Source of the DNA: Nematostella vectensis
Lineage: Eukaryota > Cnidaria > Anthozoa > Actiniaria > Edwardsiidae
Length of the DNA: 64,000 nucleotides
Assembly: GCF_932526225.1 (NCBI RefSeq)
Contig: NC_064038.1
Location: forward strand, 3,286,001 to 3,350,000
Reading direction: 5' to 3'
Part shown: positions 57,446 to 64,000 of the stretch, piece after piece
Numbering within the stretch: position 1 is the first letter of the stretch
How the letters are laid out: each line of letters begins with the position of its first letter
The notes under the pieces: generated by a model
The model's input: the letters and a program-made list of their open reading frames with translations, nothing else
Database searches by the model: none
Told to the model about the DNA's origin: nothing
Translations under genes and position numbers: made by a program

Positions 57446-57507
57446 ACTCGTGTAGAACACAAGCGTCTTGAAAACTTTTCGTAACAATAATTAACGTTGA
57501 TAAGTTA

Positions 57508-57682
57508 CAGCCAAATTTGTTTTTGCGCGACCACGGTGAATCCAAAATCCTTATCTCGTTTGGGAATAGCGCGTAGTCAGACAAAAGCTTTGGGGGCGGT
57601 TTGTCTGGTTTTGATTGTTTGGTTTGGTTGACTAACGCGCAAATTATGGATTCTGGGAGATCGCGCAACAACAAATTTGGCT
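57508..57682. mobile_element. MITE family copy 2, 175 bp
   Basis: Inverted ends AGCCAAATTTG...TGCGCGACC and GATCGCGCAACAACAAATTTGGCT, flanked by TA-rich sequence. The core is shared with 33876-34090. No ORF. Confidence 0.85.
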
Positions 57683-57773
57683 ATAAGAAGCCATTAAAAA
57701 AGAAAGAAAAATACGTGCAATTTAACTCAACGCTTGATCATAAATTCGAAGTTTAATAGAGACATTGTTTGGG

Positions 57774-58255
57774 TGTTGGTAAGATCTTTCCTCCACGTTT
57801 ACTACATTGAGATCGCACTATTTTCCAGGATGAACTCAACAGAATACCACTCGTGACAATTGGCTTTTATTCGATAGCAATTGATTCGAATCAAACTAAA
57901 CTCATACAGATGAAGAGTCTTAGTAAGGTCTCTCATCCCTGTTAATTACACCGAGATCGCACTAATTTCCAGGACGAATTTTACAGAATACCACTCGTGA
58001 CAATTGGCTTTAATTCGATAGCAATTGATCCGAATCAAACCAAACTCATACAGATGAAGGGTCTTAGTAAGATCTTTCATCCACATTAATTACATTGAGA
58101 TCGCACCAATTTCCAGGAAGAAATTAACAGAATACCACTCGTGACAATTGGCTTTAATTCGATAGCAATTGAACCGAATCAAACCAAACTCATACAGATG
58201 AAGGTTCTTAGTAAGGTCTCTCATCCATGTTAATGTCACGAGTGGTATTCTGTTA
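57774..58255. repeat. ~144-bp tandem units, about 3.3 copies
   Basis: CATACAGATGAAG recurs at 57903, 58047 and 58191. Each unit holds GAATACCACTCGTGACAATTGG. The right edge carries the same word inverted (TGTCACGAGTGGTATTC, 58236), so the whole 57.28-58.26 kb block may be one non-autonomous element. Confidence 0.92.
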
Positions 58256-59400
58256 AACTTGAAAAAATATGTATATATATTATAAGTATTTTTTTAGGTT
58301 AACCTCTAATCTTGTTACTGGCAAAATATTAAAAGTGTTCTATTTATTGCTATAAAGTTATGGTCTTAAATGCAACAACTGTCCGTAATTGGGGCAATAC
58401 ACTGTAGTATGTATTGACAGCCTCATTAGAAATAAATTTTCTAGCACCCCCCACCATATCTTAGTATTAATGAATAAGCGCCGCATTCCCTGACAGGCGC
58501 CCTAAATGTATGTAAATAACACCGCGATACTAAACAGAATACCAAAGAAACCCGTGGAGTTTAAAACCGCAGCGAGTTTTAGATTTTTTTTTTTTACAAA
58601 AAAAAACACATTACTATTTTTAAGTATGTTTTATTTCCCCTCGAGGTCTCAAACCTCTTTACCAAGTGACTTAGGTAACCGGAATGAAATAGTATGAAAT
58701 GAACATTTACTTTCATGTTTCTCAGAATATAGAATTGAACACGAAGTTCCGTATAAGGATTTGATCTAAGGATTTAATTACACAAATACTTTTCATATTT
58801 ATGGTATGACATTTCTTTCCTGCTTCGAAAAATCTAAGCTGCTGATAAATGCCCACAACAAACTTATAATTGTTAAACAATGAAGCAAATTAATAATTAC
58901 GCTATTTTTATAGTGCTAAAGTATTGAGTTAAATTGTACGTTTGTATCTAATAAGCGATTGGGAAAAAGCCTATGTGTAATGGAAGAAAATTATTGTCAC
59001 GAACGGTCTTCAAATAGTAGCTGTCACACCACAGGTAGCCCAGGCAATGGTTGCTTGTCGTAGATCGGAATTCGGCTGTTCTGAGATCGGTCGAGTAAAG
59101 CGTTTTTTTGTGTGTGTGAAATGTTGGCAATAAAATTGCCTTAGAACTTAGAACATGCCTTGTTGTTGTCAAATTCACGTGTAATAAACGATTTGGGGGG
59201 GGTTTTCTCAACGGAATTTATGACTTCTCTCTCCGTACTAAAGAAAGATACAAGGTTGGAGGCGCCATTTTCGGTTGCACTCAAATACCGTCGAAATTCG
59301 AGAGGAAAAAACAACAAACTAAATATTTTTATCTCGCAGACCTATGCCAGGGTACACTTACATTCGATATGTGGCAAAACATCCGAGCTAAACTATTTTC
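58256..59400. other. Intergenic, nothing recognised
   Basis: No array, transposon ends or exon identified; short ORFs only. Confidence 0.5.
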
Positions 59401-59539
59401 CCTGGCCGCTAGCCGTATTTTAAAACGAGAAAGTAGCCACAATTATCCTTGACCGATGCCGTTGGACGATTAGTTACGCTTGACCGCGCTGGGAAGGAGA
59501 GCAAACTATATTACCCTTGTAGCGTTGCAGAATGGTCCT

Positions 59540-59640
59540 CGTTGCAGAAGTGTCTAACCAATCAGATTGTCTCTTGTATCTCCCATACCGTCCATCCAAT
59601 CAAAGTGCCTTGTGATCGTGTCTTGTACCTCGTGGAGATC
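59540..59640 (+). promoter_or_regulatory. Promoter-like region with two CCAAT boxes
   Basis: CCAATCAG at 59558 and CCAATCAA at 59596, about 125 and 165 bp before a strong donor (TTCAAG|GTAAGG at 59723). Confidence 0.4.
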
Positions 59641-62615
59641 GTGCCAAGGGGAGATCGTTCATAGGGTCGTGTTGGAATTGTTAACTTGGTGAATCACTTT
59701 TTCAGCATTTACCTTTATTCAAGGTAAGGATCTCCATTAATTATAATAATTTTTGGGTAGATGAAGTTCTGCTGAATATGTTCCTCTTGAAAATCTATAA
59801 GCAAAACAGCGAAGACTATTGTAATACTTAAGTATTAGCTCAACTGATGAAAAAAAGCAAACGCCATCCAACCTTAAGTTATTAGCCCAACAAAGTCATG
59901 GAATAATGCATGTTTAATTATGTTACTTAAGACGATTTGTTAAGTTCAATCAGGCCCTGTTTTTAAAATTAGGTAAGTTTTTCACGCCGTTCCAAGGAAT
60001 CCGAAATCAAGCATCCAGTGACACTTTCAAAGTATTGCTTTTGTTTCTCTGTTAAAATACATCCCTTTCTTAATATATTATCTGCAAGCATACCAGTCTT
60101 ATCAAGTGAGACTTTATGTTCTCTTAAGGGATAATGATTTTTGGTTATCCTTACAGCTTTTCCCCATTAAAGTGGATTCCGATTTGTGTTATTTTGCCCT
60201 TGTAATCCACGTGTCGGTAGCCGTTTGTGGTGTCCGGAACTCATAGTGAACGAATAATAAGGAAATGCGAGAAAAAATATAGGAAGCGCCTTATATTAGC
60301 ATTGTTTAGAATCTAAGTGTTAGTGATTTTTTTTATTTTTAAACGCATTAATTCCTAGCTCTAGTGGAGCGGGATTTGAATGATGTTGAGCCATACTTGT
60401 GTTTTACGATCTCAAATAATCATTTTTGTATTATCTATAAGCTTATAAAGCGTTGAAATAGAGTTCTGTATTTGTATTCACTTTTATTGGACTAAAATAT
60501 TTCTTCCCTGACCCTATTTCTGAACAAAAGCCTTATTATGTATTGCTTTGTGTGCATAATATTTATGCACACGCTTTATGAGTTATGGATGGTTCATGTG
60601 CAAAATTACTTAAACAAAAGCCTTTAAACATAAGGGTCTGTTGTAATCATCTTTATCCATTACCAACAGTTTTCCCTGCAATGCTAATTTTTTATATGCT
60701 TCCTTGGATCTTTACTAGCTTTCTAAAGGTTTACCACCTAATAAAAACAGGATATGGTGAAAGTTGGAATTTTGGAAATTCCAAATCAAGCATGAAAGCA
60801 AAATAGAATAATGTTAAAGAGTTTTTAAGATGCAAAAAAACGATTTGTAAAAGGTGGTAAACAGTTTCAGAACATGTATATACAGTAACTTGTGTTTGAA
60901 GTCATCATACAACATAAAGTAATTGAAAAAAGATTTGTCACTTATTGCAATCATAAACATACAGAAATAATATCACATACTTTTTTCAATATTATGCTGG
61001 AAAAAGCTTATATTTAGTCACAGATGTGAGTCATGTGTCACACTCTGGTTCCAATACTGTATATGCATATAGCTGTGTAGGCTAAATGTCACTGTGACTT
61101 GGTTTGCACTTTATTTGGAAAGTATGTGTGTGTATAAAGCCCCATGTGCCAAGCAAAAAGCAAACATTTGAACTTAACCCATATGACTCCTAGACAACTT
61201 GGTAGAGGTTTTCAAGCAATGGATAAGATTATAGAAAGGGTTCTAATGGGTTTTTGGAGAAGTAGGACATCAACATAGTTTTGAAACTTGAAAAAGTGAC
61301 CCAGTTTTTAATTTTCTCACACAAGCTCAAAATACACTAAAATGTGACTTCATGTGTATATGGGACTAAATTAATAGGTCCCAGTTAGTCCCTTTTTATG
61401 AGTTCAACTGTATGTTGGTCTGCACAACCCACATTGAGGTACTATGACGGTATTACACCACAAGCAAAAGTTGTTTAAAAAAAACTAAACATGTTCTGTT
61501 TGACAGGCTGGAATGGCAGAATAACCAGGAGACATTACAAGGTAAAAGTCCAGCCAAACATGCAAACATGTGTTAACCACTGATGTATATGTAAAGGTAA
61601 TACCGGGGCTTACTTTTGGTCGCCATGTCAAAGATTGTACTAAAACATTTGTTGTCACCGGTTTTCAAGAATTTTGTTATCCTAAATAAAAAGAATCTCT
61701 TTTTTCGCGCGAATTCATGAAATGTGAGCTTCAAAACATTGAGCAAAGTACAACAGGGATTGGAAGAAAAACCTACTGTAATTCACACTTTTGTTGTGTC
61801 CAGCAAACATTTTGACTGACAATTAAAAAAGTCTCAACATATGTAAAGTTTTTGTCATTCACCTCATCACCCAAGTTTCACTAGGATGTTTTTTTGCTTT
61901 TTGGGTTTCTTCAGTATATTTCACAACTAATGTATAACCTCTCCCAGGTCTTAATGGTGGCAGCAACCAATTATGAGCCATAGCAAGATTCAAACAATGA
62001 CAACATGCAAGTGAGCACCATCGCCTGATCCAAGTGCCAACTGTGCCAGAATGTGAACTTTTATTGGATCTGTATCGTACAGTGAAAAAACGTTGTTTGA
62101 GAAGCTAATCACCCACCTTTCAACTGTGGTGGCGAGTATTGAGATTGCAGATGTAACACATCATTTGATTGTGACCTTGACACAGCTTGATATCGAATCA
62201 GTACAAATAGGGTGCAAGTGCATATAGTACAAATGAAATCCCCCAGCTTTCTGGTCTGTCTGAAGTTGATCGGCCAAACTGTGACTCGCTTAAGCTGGCA
62301 ACAATGAATCAGGTGGTTCCTGATGATACCCCCTGGTGAACCAGGTTAATATCCCTACCATTTTCTGTTATTAAAAATGTAGAAAATGGATAGGGAGGGG
62401 ACCAGTAACCTTGCGTTGTCTCTTTTTATGTTTTATTTTAAGACTCCACAACCATACGTAGTAAACTGTATGTCCGATCGGGTCTTATGGAGGTAAATGA
62501 CAGAGGATCGTATGACAGCAGTGCCGGAGATATGCTTTAAATATGAATAGAGTCTAGTGGCAAAGTTTAACTAGCGCAGATTTGTGTAGTAAATAAATAC
62601 ACTTGTACTTTGAGT
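59640..62615 (+). ncRNA. Candidate spliced transcript, non-coding or short-ORF
   Basis: Signals in order: first-exon donor at 59723; a 35-bp exon 61507-61541 (TTTGACAG|... ACAAG|GTAAAA); exon 61948-62010 (CTCCCAG|...|GTGAGC); last exon from 62443 (TTTTATTTTAAG|); poly(A) signal AATAAA at 62592. No long frame runs through it; the short exons allow two frames, both stopping in the third exon. The strand and exon chain are inferred from splice signals only. Confidence 0.3.
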
Positions 62616-62658
62616 TGAAATGTCATTTGTTCTGTTCCTTGTTTAGTTCTTTATAAAT

Positions 62659-62826
62659 TCAGTTTATAACCTTTAGTTGTCTTGTCAGTGTTTTTACTAG
62701 AAAACCTGTGGTAGCCCAGTCATAAAATGCATTTTTTTTTTTCGTCGTCTCGTGTTTGTGCAAAATACCCAAGAATATTTGCGCTATAGTCGATACCTTC
62801 TGCATAAGCTGTGTCATGGCCGCCAT
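62659..62826 (-). CDS. Small ORF with perfect TISU start (55 aa or first exon)
   Basis: The ATG at 62826 lies in CAAGATGGCGGC (62819-62830), a 12/12 TISU match. The frame encodes MAAMTQLMQKVSTIAQIFLG and continues to 62659. An AAG|GTATCG donor ten codons in makes a short first exon possible. The product is not recognised. It is antisense to, and just past, the 3' end of the candidate plus-strand transcript. Confidence 0.3.
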   Translation of the reverse strand: MAAMTQLMQKVSTIAQIFLGILHKHETTKKKNAFYDWATTGFLVKTLTRQLKVIN

Positions 62827-62830
62827 CTTG

Positions 62831-64000
62831 GATTTTGCGAGTACAGCTCTCAGATCCATGTATTTGTGCAGTTGAAGGCCAGATTCCAGATTTCATTACT
62901 GTATATATTACCATAGTCTCTGTCTCTACCAAGTAGTTGTGCAAAACCATCTCAAGCCGGATTGATTTCGCTGTATTTACTCGTGTTTACATTTGCGATC
63001 GCCATGAATGAATCGCAAAGAAGTGACTACCTTAGTTTGAGACTATTGAAGAAAATCGTCTTCTACAAATCGCTGTGAAGAATCCCAAAAAAGTGACTAC
63101 CTTACATCGGGACACTTGTCCGGCTACCCATAAGACACATTTTGTTTTCTTACTATAAAATATCTTGATCACTCTCATTGAATGACATGATTTTTTTACC
63201 AAGTAGATTTCAAATTATTTTGGTACTATGGTGCTTATTTTTTGGTATTTTGGTCCTTTCTTTAAATAAGTTTTGTTTTCTTCCTAAAACAACTTTATCC
63301 CTCATTGAATGTCATTTTAATTTTATGGAACATTTTCAATGAAATCTAGAGCATTGTGTTATCTTTAAAGTGTTGTTGATCTCGATCCTTAAGAATATGT
63401 ATATGTTACAATTTCAAGTCTGGATATTCTATAGCCCTCTCATTTACTTCAAAATAAAAATGTTTAAACAATATGATAGCATAAATAGATATTGTTGTTT
63501 ACTTTGCACTTACATAAATGAAATAAGAAATTAAATCGAAATTATATTGTTAATAGAATATGGCTCACTTTGGGTGTTAAAATAAATTTACCCGTAAGTG
63601 ATAGCACATTGAGGGCAGTGAACCAAAGAAATGTTTACGAAATATTTAACATTCTCACATTCTTAGTTTTCCTGAATTTTATTCCGGTGCTATCTCTGCT
63701 GCGGGGATAGTATTTGTAAGATAGGACCATCAGCCCCTACTACTTTAATGGAGCACACTTCGAGACCAACCCCATCTAAAGAGATGATGCTTCTTACCTT
63801 TCTTGCCCCAATCATTGTTGTGATATGGCATATACAATAAAAAAAAAACAAGATTATACATGTTTTTATTATATCCATTTTATGATAGCTGAACAGAATA
63901 ATGATTATTAAAAATAAATAATCCCTAAAGTTATCATGTTCGTAGAATCTGTACACAGCACAAGCAGAGGTTTAGTTAAGAGCGGAGACTATCGAATTTC
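62831..64000. other. Intergenic, no gene seen
   Basis: GAAGTGACTACCTTA-type words repeat near 63020 and 63090. The minus-strand ORF at 63690-63956 has no recognised similarity. Confidence 0.5.

Overview
This window is intron-rich animal nuclear DNA. The protein-coding content, splice-site style and repeat load fit a cnidarian, most likely a sea anemone of the Nematostella kind. That taxon is an inference from gene similarity and repeat type, not something I could test.

Layout. (1) Bases 193-16570, minus strand: the 5' two thirds of a YTHDC2-type RNA helicase gene (R3H, DEAH core, ankyrin start); it runs off the left edge. One of its introns holds an intact, very young Ty3/gypsy retrotransposon (9370-13896, identical LTRs, perfect 5-bp target duplication). 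(2) 16571-16794: a 224-bp head-to-head promoter. (3) 16795-35655, plus strand: the complete 24-exon NOL6 (Nrap) gene, 1147 aa. (4) 35796-36462: a possible tiny plus-strand gene just behind the NOL6 poly(A) signal. (5) 37798-41206, plus: KXD1 (BORC subunit) with a coding minisatellite. (6) 43288-55107, minus: complete 15-exon mitochondrial dimethylglycine dehydrogenase, 873 aa. (7) 55.2-64 kb: mostly intergenic repeats, a promoter-like spot with a broken zinc-ribbon ORF, and a probable spliced non-coding or short-ORF transcript. All exon models were joined by hand from GT/AG sites with reading phase checked across every junction.

The most striking feature is a recurring relation between tandem repeats and splice sites. 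At least six minisatellite arrays in three unrelated genes start exactly on an exon/intron junction, so their units carry copies of the real 5' or 3' splice site. The extreme case is NOL6 exon 3: a 74-bp unit holding about 47 bp of exon plus the donor is repeated about 44 times and was later split by a 2.1-kb transposon. Other unusual items are a 344-bp perfect palindrome beside a (TA)52-centred palindrome, a 76-bp identical exon copy in a downstream intron, and four TISU-like start sites (ATG embedded in AAGATGGCGGC-type motifs).

The genes have no evident joint pathway: RNA helicase/meiotic m6A-type reader, ribosome biogenesis, lysosome positioning, and choline/one-carbon catabolism. They look like ordinary housekeeping neighbours.
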